Made by a program: the position numbers and the translations under genes. Below are positions 1 through 8,063 of a DNA stretch of 64,000 nt, piece after piece. The stretch is from the NCBI RefSeq assembly GCF_003026495.1, contig NZ_PYMA01000022.1, positions 27,271 to 91,270 on the forward strand. The letters are read 5' to 3'. The stretch's first letter is position 1. Every line of letters starts with the position of its first letter. This DNA comes from Photobacterium sanctipauli (GTDB lineage: Bacteria > Pseudomonadota > Gammaproteobacteria > Enterobacterales > Vibrionaceae). The notes beneath the pieces are model-generated. The model was not told the DNA's origin, did no database searches, and saw nothing but the letters and a program-made list of their open reading frames with translations.

Positions 1-549
1 CAGCAGAACCGCCCTGTAAAGCTCGCTGAGCGCGTTATGGCAGGGGATTATGGCTACTATTTGTCGGATTACCGCTGGCGAGAGGGAAAACTCAGAGAAA
101 TCAAGCGTGAGGGCAAGCAGCTTGATGAGCAAACATTAAAGCCGTTCACCCTCCATGTGCGCTACGATACCCGTGGCAGCGCCGTTTTCCAGCGCTACAA
201 CGTGGGCGATGAAGTGATCCCCTTGACCAATGTCGAGCTTGCCCAGCTGCGCGAGGAAGCGCAACGCGGGATCGATGCAGTCAGGGCCCAACGCCGGGAT
301 GACCAGTCGCTGATCCAAGGATACTGGCGTCAGGGTACCTTTTATCGCTGCGGGGATGATAAGCAACTGGAAGTGACATTCAGCCCGGCATTGCCCGATT
401 ACGCACTGCAGCAGTATAACGCTATGCAGCAGCAGGGCTACATGATGGTCACGGGCAAAGTGCGCCGCAATGCCCTGACTGCCAGCGAGCTGTTGATGCT
501 AAACAACACCCAGCCAGCTTGCCTAGGGGCGCCGGTATTGCTCGACTAA
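1..549 (+). CDS. DUF1481 domain protein (YjaH-like), 5' end cut by window edge
   Basis: The reading frame is open from the first base, so the gene starts upstream of the window. An internal ATG at 37 is unlikely to be the true start. About 182 C-terminal residues are visible, including a YWRQGTFYRCG stretch. In enterobacteria and vibrios a DUF1481 gene (E. coli yjaH) lies between hupA and purD, and purD follows here in convergent orientation, which supports the call. Family members are thought to be envelope or lipoproteins of unknown function. Any signal peptide would lie outside the window, so export cannot be judged. Function is unknown. Confidence 0.75.
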   Translation, partial: QQNRPVKLAERVMAGDYGYYLSDYRWREGKLREIKREGKQLDEQTLKPFTLHVRYDTRGSAVFQRYNVGDEVIPLTNVELAQLREEAQRGIDAVRAQRRDDQSLIQGYWRQGTFYRCGDDKQLEVTFSPALPDYALQQYNAMQQQGYMMVTGKVRRNALTASELLMLNNTQPACLGAPVLLD

Positions 550-579
550 GTGTCGGGAAGGTGATTAGCCAAAGAATGA

Positions 580-606
580 AAAAACGCGCCTTATGGCGCG
601 TTTTTG
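580..606. terminator. Bidirectional terminator between the DUF1481 gene and purD
   Basis: A perfect 11-bp stem (AAAAACGCGCC / GGCGCGTTTTT) with a TTAT loop has an A-run on the left and a T-run on the right. It can therefore end both the rightward DUF1481 gene and the leftward purD. Confidence 0.9.
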
Positions 607-633
607 CTATCGGCTTGCTTCATCTTAGATGAG

Positions 634-1923
634 TTAGGCTTCTTGCTCGCGGGCAATGGCACGGTAGCCGATGTCGTTGCGGTGGAACATGCCGTTCCAG
701 CTAACCTGCTTGGTCAGCGCGTAAGCACGTTGCTGGGCTTCGGAAACCGTGTTGCCCAGTGCCGTGGCACAAAGTACGCGGCCACCGTTGGTCACGATAT
801 CACCCGCTTCGTTGTTGGCCGTGCCGGCATGGAAGATTTTCTGTCCTTCAGCTTGCTCGGCCGGAAGGCTGATCACGTCACCCTTGCCATAGCTTGCCGG
901 GTAGCCGCCTGCGGCCAGTACAACACCGATAGACGCGCGAGGGTCCCACTTCGATTCTGCCTGGTCCAATTTCTCGTCAATGGCCATTAGGCATAGTTCG
1001 ACCAGATCAGACTCCATGCGCATCATAATTGGCTGGGTTTCCGGATCGCCGAAGCGGCAGTTGTACTCGATCACCTTAGGGGTGCCGTCTGCGGCAATCA
1101 TCAGGCCGGCGTACAGGAAGCCTGTGTATGGGTGGCCTTCTGCATCCATGCCGCGAACGGTTGGGTAAATTACCTCTTCCAGAATGCGCTCGTGGATTTC
1201 AGGGGTGACAACAGGGGCTGGCGAGTAAGCGCCCATACCACCGGTGTTAGGGCCAGTGTCCTTGTCGCCGACACGCTTGTGGTCTTGGCTGGTGGCCATT
1301 GGCAATACGCTTGCACCGTCAACCATGACGATGAAGCTGGCTTCCTCGCCTTCCAGAAACTCTTCGATAACCACGCGGCTACCCGCTTCGCCGAAGGCAT
1401 TGCCAGCCAGCATGTCCTTGATCGCGTCTTCTGCCTCTTCCAGGGTCATGGCGACGATAACGCCCTTGCCCGCGGCTAGGCCATCAGCCTTAACCACGAT
1501 AGGTGCACCCTGCTCGCGCACATAAGCGAGGGCTGGCTCGATTTCGGTGAAGTTGGCGTAGGCGCCGGTTGGGATTTTGTGGCGGGCAAGGAAGTCCTTG
1601 GTGAAGGCCTTTGAGCCTTCCAGCTGTGCCGCCGCTTGAGTTGGGCCGAAGATTGGCAAGCCAGCTTCGCGGAACGCATCAACCACACCGATCACCAAAG
1701 GTGCCTCAGGGCCAACGATAGTGAGCTCAATGGCTTTTTCCTTGGCAAAGGCAACCAAGGCTTCGATGTCCTCAACACCGATAGCCACATTCTCAAGCTT
1801 GGGTTCAAGGGCGGTACCGGCATTACCCGGTGCAACGTAAACGGTGTCAACGTTAGGGTTTTGTGCGGCTTTCCAGCCCAGTGCGTGCTCGCGGCCGCCA
1901 GCACCAATAATCAATACATTCAT
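634..1923 (-). CDS. purD: Phosphoribosylamine-glycine ligase (GAR synthetase)
   Basis: This ATP-grasp ligase joins glycine to 5-phosphoribosylamine in step 2 of purine synthesis. The product begins MNVLIIGAGGREHALGWK, the classic PurD N-terminus. It also shows the VVKADGLAAGKGV ATP-binding stretch and the NCRFGDPETQ metal/ATP motif. The ATG at 1923 gives 429 residues, the usual length; the frame stays open further upstream, but that part has no family similarity. An AGGGATTAAAG ribosome site precedes the start. It lies 213 bp downstream of purH in the same direction, as in the purHD operons of other gammaproteobacteria. Confidence 0.97.
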   Translation of the reverse strand: MNVLIIGAGGREHALGWKAAQNPNVDTVYVAPGNAGTALEPKLENVAIGVEDIEALVAFAKEKAIELTIVGPEAPLVIGVVDAFREAGLPIFGPTQAAAQLEGSKAFTKDFLARHKIPTGAYANFTEIEPALAYVREQGAPIVVKADGLAAGKGVIVAMTLEEAEDAIKDMLAGNAFGEAGSRVVIEEFLEGEEASFIVMVDGASVLPMATSQDHKRVGDKDTGPNTGGMGAYSPAPVVTPEIHERILEEVIYPTVRGMDAEGHPYTGFLYAGLMIAADGTPKVIEYNCRFGDPETQPIMMRMESDLVELCLMAIDEKLDQAESKWDPRASIGVVLAAGGYPASYGKGDVISLPAEQAEGQKIFHAGTANNEAGDIVTNGGRVLCATALGNTVSEAQQRAYALTKQVSWNGMFHRNDIGYRAIAREQEA

Positions 1924-2107
1924 CTTTAATCCCTTACTGCTGCGCCATTTTCCAGAACTCGGTGTCATGCATGCTCATTTATCACTATATGAGCGCCTAT
2001 AAAATAGGGTGTGCTTTCCTTGACCTCTGAAAAATGGCTGTGCATTAAAATCATGAAAGCCTTTAGTCATATCGCGTGATGAGTAAAGGCTAAACCTAAA
2101 TATGATA

Positions 2108-2130
2108 AAGCCTAGGTAAACCCTAGGCTT
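2108..2130 (-). terminator. Hairpin in the purH-purD gap
   Basis: A 9-bp palindrome (AAGCCTAGG / CCTAGGCTT) lies just past the purH stop. On the minus strand it is followed by a broken T-rich stretch, so it may act as a weak terminator or RNA-stabilising hairpin inside the purHD unit. Confidence 0.5.
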
Positions 2131-2136
2131 GTGTGA

Positions 2137-3729
2137 TTAGTGGCGGAAGTGGCGCATGCCGGTAAAGATCATCGCCATGCCGTGCTCGTCGGCCGCATCA
2201 ATCACTTCTTGGTCACGCATCGAGCCACCCGGCTGGATAACACACTTGATACCTGCTTCAGCGGCGGCGTCGATACCGTCGCGGAACGGGAAGAAGGCAT
2301 CCGATGCCATCACGCTACCTGCCACTTCTAGGTTCTCGTCAGCGGCCTTGATACCGGCAATCTTCGCTGAGTAAACGCGGCTCATCTGGCCCGCGCCCAC
2401 GCCGATAGTCATATTGCCCTTGGCGTAAACAATCGCGTTAGACTTCACGTACTTCGCCACTTTCCAGCAGAACAGGGCGTCACGCAGCTCTTCTTCGCTT
2501 GGCTGGCGCTTGGATACGACTTTCAAATCGTCCTGCGAAACCATACCTTGGTCGCGGTCTTGGACAAGCAGGCCGCCGTTAACGCGCTTAACGTCGTAGC
2601 CCGTTGTTTTGCTTGACCACTCACCACACTCCAGCAGGCGAACGTTTTTCTTCGCTGCCACCACGTCAACCGCGTCTGCCGATACACTTGGCGCGATGAT
2701 CACTTCAACGAACTGGCGGTCAACGATTGCTTGCGCAGTCGTGGCGTCTAGCTCTTGATTGAAGGCGATGATACCGCCGAATGCCGATGTTGGGTCGGTT
2801 TTGTAAGCACGGTCGTAGGCTTCAAGAATGTTGTCACCCAACGCCACGCCGCATGGGTTGGCGTGCTTGACGATAACACAGGCTGGCTGGTCGAATTCTT
2901 TTACACACTCAAGTGCAGCATCGGTATCGGCGATGTTGTTGTATGACAGTGCCTTGCCTTGGATTTGGCGGGCGGTTGCAACAGAAGCTTCTTCCGGGTT
3001 GCTTTCAACATAGAAAGCCGCGGCTTGGTGGCTGTTCTCACCGTAGCGCATGTCTTGCTTCTTCTCGAACTGCTGGTTGAAGGTGCGTGGGAACTTCGAC
3101 TCCTCGTCGCCTTCTTTGTTGTCGCCGTAGGATGGCACCATGGTACCGAAGTAGTTGGCGATCATGCCGTCGTAGGCCGCAGTGTGCTCGAAGGCAGCGA
3201 TAGCAAGATCAAAGCGGGTCGCGTGGGTCAGCGAGCCCTCGTTGGCAGCCAGCTCGGTCAGTACGCGATCGTAGTCGTGGGCGTTAACGATGATAGTGAC
3301 ATCTTTATGGTTTTTCGCCGCCGAGCGAACCATTGTCGGGCCGCCGATATCAATGTTCTCAACCGCATCTTCCAGTGTGCAATCAGGGTTGGCAACCGTG
3401 GCCGCAAACGGGTACAGGTTCACCACAACCATGTCGATAGGGGCAATACCGTGCTCGCTCATCACGTCGTCGTCAGTGCCGCGACGGCCTAGTACGCCAC
3501 CGTGGATTTTCGGGTGAAGGGTTTTAACACGTCCGTCCATCATCTCAGGGAAGCCAGTGTGGTCCGAGACTTCAGTAACCTTGATACCTTGCTCAGCAAG
3601 CAGGCGGGCAGTGCCACCCGTTGATAGGATGTCGACACCGCGGTCGGCAAGAGCTTGTGCGAATTCAACAATACCAGTTTTGTCTGACACGCTAATTAGC
3701 GCGCGGCGGATAGGGCGAGCGTTTTCCAT
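2137..3729 (-). CDS. purH: Bifunctional AICAR transformylase / IMP cyclohydrolase
   Basis: It catalyses the last two steps of IMP synthesis. The N-terminal MGS-like cyclohydrolase domain begins MENARPIRRALISVSDKTG and carries STGGTARLL and GRVKTLHPKIHGG. The C-terminal transformylase domain carries CVIVKHANPCG and SDAFFPFRDGID. The ATG at 3729 gives 530 residues, matching the family; an ATG three codons upstream (3738) is an alternative, and the shared AAGAG site does not decide between them. It is the first gene of purHD. A PurR-type operator lies about 160 bp upstream. Confidence 0.97.
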   Translation of the reverse strand: MENARPIRRALISVSDKTGIVEFAQALADRGVDILSTGGTARLLAEQGIKVTEVSDHTGFPEMMDGRVKTLHPKIHGGVLGRRGTDDDVMSEHGIAPIDMVVVNLYPFAATVANPDCTLEDAVENIDIGGPTMVRSAAKNHKDVTIIVNAHDYDRVLTELAANEGSLTHATRFDLAIAAFEHTAAYDGMIANYFGTMVPSYGDNKEGDEESKFPRTFNQQFEKKQDMRYGENSHQAAAFYVESNPEEASVATARQIQGKALSYNNIADTDAALECVKEFDQPACVIVKHANPCGVALGDNILEAYDRAYKTDPTSAFGGIIAFNQELDATTAQAIVDRQFVEVIIAPSVSADAVDVVAAKKNVRLLECGEWSSKTTGYDVKRVNGGLLVQDRDQGMVSQDDLKVVSKRQPSEEELRDALFCWKVAKYVKSNAIVYAKGNMTIGVGAGQMSRVYSAKIAGIKAADENLEVAGSVMASDAFFPFRDGIDAAAEAGIKCVIQPGGSMRDQEVIDAADEHGMAMIFTGMRHFRH

Positions 3730-3889
3730 TGCAACCATCTCTTTTATACACGGGGGAATATTTGCCAAAAGCCAGCATCTAAATGGGCTAGATTTTGGTA
3801 AATACCCTCGGCTAGAATCGAAGAAGCAGAGTTTGCCGTTGGTGGCGTTTCGTGATCTACGCGGCATATTTTACATGAATTTTATCGTT

Positions 3890-3905
3890 GCGCAAACGTT
3901 TGCTT
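3890..3905. promoter_or_regulatory. PurR-type operator in the purH-zntR divergent region
   Basis: The 16-mer GCGCAAACGTTTGCTT fits the PurR box (ACGCAAACGTTTTCNT) around the central CAAACGTTTG. It sits about 160 bp upstream of purH and about 32 bp upstream of the zntR start. purHD is a known PurR target in E. coli. Binding here is inferred from the match. Confidence 0.75.
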
Positions 3906-3937
3906 TTGGTTTGCGCCGAAAGGAAAAAAAGGTCGAT

Positions 3938-4414
3938 ATGTATTTGATAGGGCAGCTGGCGAAACAGTGCGAGGTCAGCAGCGATACGCTGAGGTTCTAT
4001 GAAAAGAATGGTTTGTTGGTGCCGGCCGGGCGCAGCGATAGCGGTTACCGCTTATACAGCGAGGATGACTTGTCGCGTATCAAGTTTATCTTGCGCGCCA
4101 AGGCCATCGGCCTGAGCTTGGATGAGATCCGCGAGCTGCTGGATATCCGCCTTGAGGCCAGCCAGCACAGCTGTGCCGAGGTAAAGGCTATCACCCAAGC
4201 CAAGCTGGATGAGGTTGACAAGAAAATGGCAGAGCTGCAACGCATCCGCACAGCACTGAAGAAAATCAACGATGCCTGCTGCGGCCATAGCGACGACGAT
4301 GCCAGCCATTGCTCTATTCTCGAGGCGCTGGGGGATGAGCATGAAGAGCAGGATACCGCCCAAGAGGGGCAGTGCTGCGCCAACCGCGCATCGTGCTCGG
4401 GGCGGGAGGGCTGA
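3938..4414 (+). CDS. zntR: Zinc-responsive MerR-family regulator
   Basis: ZntR senses Zn(II) and activates export genes by distorting promoter DNA. The 158-residue product has an N-terminal winged helix (MYLIGQLAKQCEVSSDTLRF, then GYRLYSEDDL), a dimerisation coiled coil, and a metal-binding C-terminus. The zinc ligands are visible: one Cys in QHSCAEVK, then the NDACCGH loop and a downstream HC before SILEALG. This pattern fits ZntR better than CueR or MerR. The ATG at 3938 follows an AGGAAAAAAAGG ribosome site. The C-terminal tail has extra Cys residues (QCCANRASC). No zntA exporter is in the window, so its target is elsewhere. Confidence 0.9.
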   Translation: MYLIGQLAKQCEVSSDTLRFYEKNGLLVPAGRSDSGYRLYSEDDLSRIKFILRAKAIGLSLDEIRELLDIRLEASQHSCAEVKAITQAKLDEVDKKMAELQRIRTALKKINDACCGHSDDDASHCSILEALGDEHEEQDTAQEGQCCANRASCSGREG

Positions 4415-4517
4415 CCGTGGGCATAGGGAATGTCACAGAGTCTGGATAATTCTATAGGGAATAAAGGCATAACTGTGGTAGCGTCAAACTATCACGTTGA
4501 AATTGATAAGGATGATC

Positions 4518-4799
4518 ATGTTAAAAGTGAATGAATACTTTGATGGGCAAGTGAAGTCCATCGGCTTTGAAACTTCCGGCGAGCGCACCAGTGTGGGTGT
4601 CATGGCACCGGGTGAGTATACCTTTGGTACTGCCGCGCCTGAGCGTATGACGGTGGTTAAAGGGGCGTTGACGGTTAAACTGCCGGGCCATATCGACTGG
4701 GAAACCTACGGTGCCGGTGACGATTTCGAAGTGCCGGGCGATTCGTCGTTCGAAGTGAAGGTTGAGGCGCCGACAGCCTACCTTTGCGACTACTTATAG
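4518..4799 (+). CDS. ppnP: Pyrimidine/purine nucleoside phosphorylase PpnP (YaiE)
   Basis: PpnP is a small cupin-fold enzyme that phosphorolyses several nucleosides to free base and ribose-1-phosphate. The 93-residue product starts MLKVNEYFDGQVKSIGFE. It carries the family pattern GVMAPGEYTFGT, AAPERMTVVKGAL and an ending in YLCDYL, at the usual length. The ATG at 4518, eight bases after an AAGGAT site, is preferred over upstream in-frame starts. It stands alone between zntR and a strong terminator. Confidence 0.92.
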   Translation: MLKVNEYFDGQVKSIGFETSGERTSVGVMAPGEYTFGTAAPERMTVVKGALTVKLPGHIDWETYGAGDDFEVPGDSSFEVKVEAPTAYLCDYL

Positions 4800-4814
4800 C
4801 GTTGAGCAACAAGG

Positions 4815-4843
4815 AAAAAGCTTCGCATCGCGAAGCTTTTTTG
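4815..4843. terminator. Bidirectional terminator between ppnP and the fasciclin gene
   Basis: A 12-bp stem (AAAAAGCTTCGC / GCGAAGCTTTTT) with an ATC loop, flanked by A- and T-runs, serves both convergent genes. Confidence 0.9.
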
Positions 4844-4872
4844 TTTTTGCGCCGTTGTCGAATATGTCGAGG

Positions 4873-5385
4873 CTACTCGGCGGGGATCAAAACGGTGTCA
4901 ATGATATGGATAATGCCGTTGCTGGCCTCCACATCCGGGATCAAGACCTTGGCGCCGTTGATGGTGAGGTCGCCATCGGTATTTTCAACGGTCAGCGTTC
5001 CACCCTGTATGGTTTCAGGCAGTTTGAGCTTGGCGACTTCCTCTGCGCTCAGCGCGCCTGGCAGCACATGGTAGGTTAATACCGCCTGAAGCTTGTCTTT
5101 ATTCTCAGGGTCGAGCAATTGAGCCAGTGCCCCTTCCGGCAGCTTCTCGAAAGCTTCATCCAATGGCGCGAGAACCGTAAACGGTCCTTTACCCTCCAAT
5201 GTTTCCACCAAGTCTGCTGCCTTGATCGCCATGACCAGGGTCTGGAAGTCACTGTTGTTGGCGGCAACCTGAACCAGGTTCTTTTCCGCCTGCGCTGCCT
5301 TGTCCTCGTGATGGGCGGCAAAGCTGGTGGCCGATAGCAATAGGGTGGCAATAGCGATTGTGAAGCAACGGATAATACTGTTCAT
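4873..5385 (-). CDS. Secreted fasciclin (FAS1) domain protein
   Basis: The 170-residue product begins with a clear signal peptide (MNSIIRCFTIAIATLLLSATSFA, probable cleavage after the Ala). One FAS1 domain fills the mature part: NLVQVAANNSDFQTL, then GPFTVLAPLDEAFEKLP (the H1 box), YHVLPG, and the H2 box VLIPDVEASNGIIHIIDTVLIP. FAS1 domains mediate adhesion or matrix contact. Bacterial single-domain versions are usually periplasmic or secreted and of unclear role. It is monocistronic between two terminators. Confidence 0.85.
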   Translation of the reverse strand: MNSIIRCFTIAIATLLLSATSFAAHHEDKAAQAEKNLVQVAANNSDFQTLVMAIKAADLVETLEGKGPFTVLAPLDEAFEKLPEGALAQLLDPENKDKLQAVLTYHVLPGALSAEEVAKLKLPETIQGGTLTVENTDGDLTINGAKVLIPDVEASNGIIHIIDTVLIPAE

Positions 5386-5552
5386 TGAAATGACCTTCTA
5401 TTTGGGATCCACAAAGCGATGGTACGTTCCGAAACACAGTATGGTTCAGTGTGTCAGCCAAGGGCTTGGTCAATACTGAGAATAGCGGCTTATACAGCGA
5501 TGGCAGGTTTGTTAGGCAGAAGGTGGGCAGGGCGTTGACGGTAGCCTGATAC

Positions 5553-5580
5553 AAAAAAGGCCTGACATCCGCCAGGCCTT
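5553..5580 (-). terminator. Terminator of dusB-fis
   Basis: An 8-bp stem (AAGGCCTG / CAGGCCTT) lies 24 bp past the fis stop and is followed on the minus strand by a run of six T. Confidence 0.85.
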
Positions 5581-5603
5581 GGAAACTAGGGATAAACTAT
5601 CAA

Positions 5604-5900
5604 TTAGTTCATGCCGTATTTTTTCAGCTTCTTACGAAGAGTACCGCGGTTGATACCCATCATGGTTGCAGCGCGAGTTTGGTTACCGCGAGTGTACTGC
5701 ATGATAGTGTCCAGTAGTGGCTGCTCAACCTCAGCAAGCACTAGCTCGTACAGATCATCGACTTCCTGACCGTTTAGCTGAGCCAGGTAGTTTTTTAGCG
5801 ACGCTTTAACAGAGTCACGTAGTGGCTTCTGTGTGATTTGGTCTTGTGAAGTTACAGTTGTCACTGTTAATGCTTCGGAAGTCAGATTTTGTTCGAACAT
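5604..5900 (-). CDS. fis: Nucleoid protein Fis
   Basis: Fis is a growth-phase DNA-bending protein that activates rRNA promoters and shapes the nucleoid. The 98-residue product (MFEQNLTSEALTVTTV...) ends in the helix-turn-helix ATMMGINRGTLRKKLKKYGMN, nearly identical to enterobacterial Fis. It starts 22 bp after dusB, the universal dusB-fis operon, and ends at a strong terminator. Confidence 0.98.
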   Translation of the reverse strand: MFEQNLTSEALTVTTVTSQDQITQKPLRDSVKASLKNYLAQLNGQEVDDLYELVLAEVEQPLLDTIMQYTRGNQTRAATMMGINRGTLRKKLKKYGMN

Positions 5901-5922
5901 ATTCTGTAAGCTCTTCTAGTAT

Positions 5923-6888
5923 TTATGCAACGTTTTCGAAGTAGCCTTGCAGCGCATCGAGTTGCTGTTGGGCATCTTCGATAGCGTTGAAGGTTCGGCG
6001 GAAATCACCAGCGGGTGCATGTTCTTTCAAGTACCAAGACACATGTTTGCGCGCAATGCGCAGGCCTAGGTACTCACCGTAGAAACGGTGTAATTCCTGA
6101 ACGTGACCCAGCATAATGCCCCCAACTTCATCCATAGACGGAGCTGGTAGGTGTTCGCCAGTTGTTAAGTAATGGTGGATCTCTTGGAAAATCCACGGAC
6201 GACCTTGCGCAGGACGTCCAATCATCAAAGCATCGGCACCGGTGTAATCCAGTACAAAGCGAGCCTTTTCCGGTGAGTCGATATCACCGTTCGCTATCAC
6301 AGGAATCGAGATCGCCTCTTTCGCTGCTTTGATGTAATCGTATTCTGCCTCGCCCTTGTACATACAAGCCTTGGTTCTGCCGTGCAGGGCCAGTGCCTGG
6401 ATGCCACATTGTTCGGCAAGTTTGGCAATATCGACGCAGTTTCGGTTTTCCAAATCCCAGCCGGTACGTGTTTTCAACGTGACCGGTACATCAACAGCAT
6501 CCACCACGGTGCGAAGGATTTCTTCGATCAGTGCCGGGTACTGCAGCAGGGCGGAGCCTGCCAGGCGCTTGTTGACCTTCTTAGCAGGGCAACCCATGTT
6601 GATATCGATGATTTGCGCACCGTTCTCAACACTGAATTGCGCCGCTTCGGCCATCAGCTTGGGATCTGCGCCGGCGATTTGCACCGAGCGGATCCCTGAC
6701 TCGCCTTCGTGAACCATGCGGTTCTGGGACTTGGCGGTTTTCCACAGGTCTGGATTCGACGACATCATCTCGCTAACAGCCATGCCAGCACCGTAGCGCA
6801 AGCAAAGTTCGCGAAATGGCCGATCGGTCACACCTGCCATGGGCGCGACTATCAGCTGGTTTTTAAGTTGATATGGACCGATCTTCAA
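5923..6888 (-). CDS. dusB: tRNA-dihydrouridine synthase B (TTG start)
   Basis: DusB reduces uridine to dihydrouridine in the tRNA D-loop using FMN and NADPH. The sequence shows LIVAPMAGVTDRPF (FMN site), INMGCPAKKVNK with the catalytic Cys, and HGRTKACMYKG. The frame is open to 6957, but similarity to the family begins at LKIGPYQLKNQ. A TTG at 6888, just after an AGGAAT site, gives exactly 321 residues, the E. coli length, so that start is chosen. The gene is co-transcribed with fis. The gap to prmA (6889-7053) should hold the operon promoter. Confidence 0.93.
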   Translation of the reverse strand: MKIGPYQLKNQLIVAPMAGVTDRPFRELCLRYGAGMAVSEMMSSNPDLWKTAKSQNRMVHEGESGIRSVQIAGADPKLMAEAAQFSVENGAQIIDINMGCPAKKVNKRLAGSALLQYPALIEEILRTVVDAVDVPVTLKTRTGWDLENRNCVDIAKLAEQCGIQALALHGRTKACMYKGEAEYDYIKAAKEAISIPVIANGDIDSPEKARFVLDYTGADALMIGRPAQGRPWIFQEIHHYLTTGEHLPAPSMDEVGGIMLGHVQELHRFYGEYLGLRIARKHVSWYLKEHAPAGDFRRTFNAIEDAQQQLDALQGYFENVA

Positions 6889-7053
6889 ACGTCTATTCCT
6901 GACTATGCCAGTAAGGGCGCGCATTTTACGCATTTTTTCCCTTCGTGAAAAGGCCAATAATTGAGCATTTAGTTTTTGAATTACAAAACTGTACTTTTTT
7001 CAATCAATTGACTAATTCGTAAACAGAAATTTTTTGCGCTTTGCCTGCCGTAA

Positions 7054-7938
7054 TTAGGCTTTTTGGCCTGCAATACGGCACCAGTCTTCACGGACTGCAA
7101 CCGGGTCAAGCGTTAGCTCGTCGCTGTAGTAAGTCGACACGTCTTCGGCTTGGGTTTCCAGTACGCCGGAAATCGCCAGTTGGCCACCGTCTTTCACCAG
7201 TCCTTTGATCACTGGCGATAGCTCGCGCAGCGGGCCGGCTAGGATGTTGGCAACCACAACATCGGCCTGGATGCCTTCTGGCTGATCTTGGGGCAGGAAT
7301 AGTTCCAGTTGGTCGGCCACGCCATTGCGCTCGGCATTATCGCGGGAAGCGATGATCGCCTGAGGGTCGATATCGATACCGATCACCTTCGCCGCACCTA
7401 GCTTGATGGCAGCAATGGCCAGAATGCCCGAGCCACAGCCAAAGTCGATAACGGTTTTGCCGCTTAGGTCTTGGCCGTCTAGCCACTCAAGGCATAGCGA
7501 GGTGGTTGGGTGGGTACCCGTACCAAAAGCAAGGCCCGGATCCAACATCACGTTTACCGCGTCAGGTTCCGGTACTTCGCGCCAGCTTGGACAAATCCAT
7601 AGGCGACGGCCGAAGCGCATTGGGTGGAAGTTTTCCATCCATTCGCGTTCCCAGTCCTTGTCTTCTAGCTGCTCAACTTTGTGGGCAAAGTCGTCAGCGA
7701 TCAGCGGGCTGTTCTTTAGCATCTCCAATACAACATTCATATCGGTTTCTGCGTCGTACAGGCCAACAACGTCGGTATCACCCCAGAGGCGGGTTTCACC
7801 CGGCAGCGGCTCAAATACTGGCGTATCTTGGGCATCCAGGAAAGTCACTGATAGGGCACCAGTCTCTTCCATTAGCATGTCGCCGATAGCTTCAGCATTC
7901 TCAGCAGTTGCGTTCAGTTTAATTTGAATCCAAGGCAT
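7054..7938 (-). CDS. prmA: Ribosomal protein L11 methyltransferase
   Basis: PrmA trimethylates L11 from S-adenosylmethionine. The 294-residue product begins MPWIQIKLNATAENAE, has the N-terminal L11-recognition domain, and then the SAM motif VIDFGCGSGILAIAAIKLGA. It also has the VVVANILAGPL substrate motif. Length and start match the family. It lies downstream of panF with a terminator-like hairpin between them, in the conserved order accBC-yhdT-panF-prmA-dusB-fis. Confidence 0.97.
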   Translation of the reverse strand: MPWIQIKLNATAENAEAIGDMLMEETGALSVTFLDAQDTPVFEPLPGETRLWGDTDVVGLYDAETDMNVVLEMLKNSPLIADDFAHKVEQLEDKDWEREWMENFHPMRFGRRLWICPSWREVPEPDAVNVMLDPGLAFGTGTHPTTSLCLEWLDGQDLSGKTVIDFGCGSGILAIAAIKLGAAKVIGIDIDPQAIIASRDNAERNGVADQLELFLPQDQPEGIQADVVVANILAGPLRELSPVIKGLVKDGGQLAISGVLETQAEDVSTYYSDELTLDPVAVREDWCRIAGQKA

Positions 7939-8006
7939 GGTTTATTCGCTTTTTGGTTGGCTACGGTTCAAGGGGGCGGAGTCTAGCATGATTTTTAGCC
8001 AGTATA

Positions 8007-8036
8007 AAAAAAGATAGCACCCTAAGGTGCTATCTT
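8007..8036 (-). terminator. Terminator between panF and prmA
   Basis: An 11-bp stem (AAGATAGCACC / GGTGCTATCTT) with a CTAA loop is followed on the minus strand by a T-run. prmA probably also has its own promoter. Confidence 0.85.
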
Positions 8037-8063
8037 CCGGCAAAGTGGCATGACAGAGGCGGG

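Noticed and set aside
4045..4470. 141-codon minus-strand frame opposite zntR
   Set aside because: It is antisense to a clear MerR-family gene with conserved metal-binding residues; Ser/Arg-rich product without family features.
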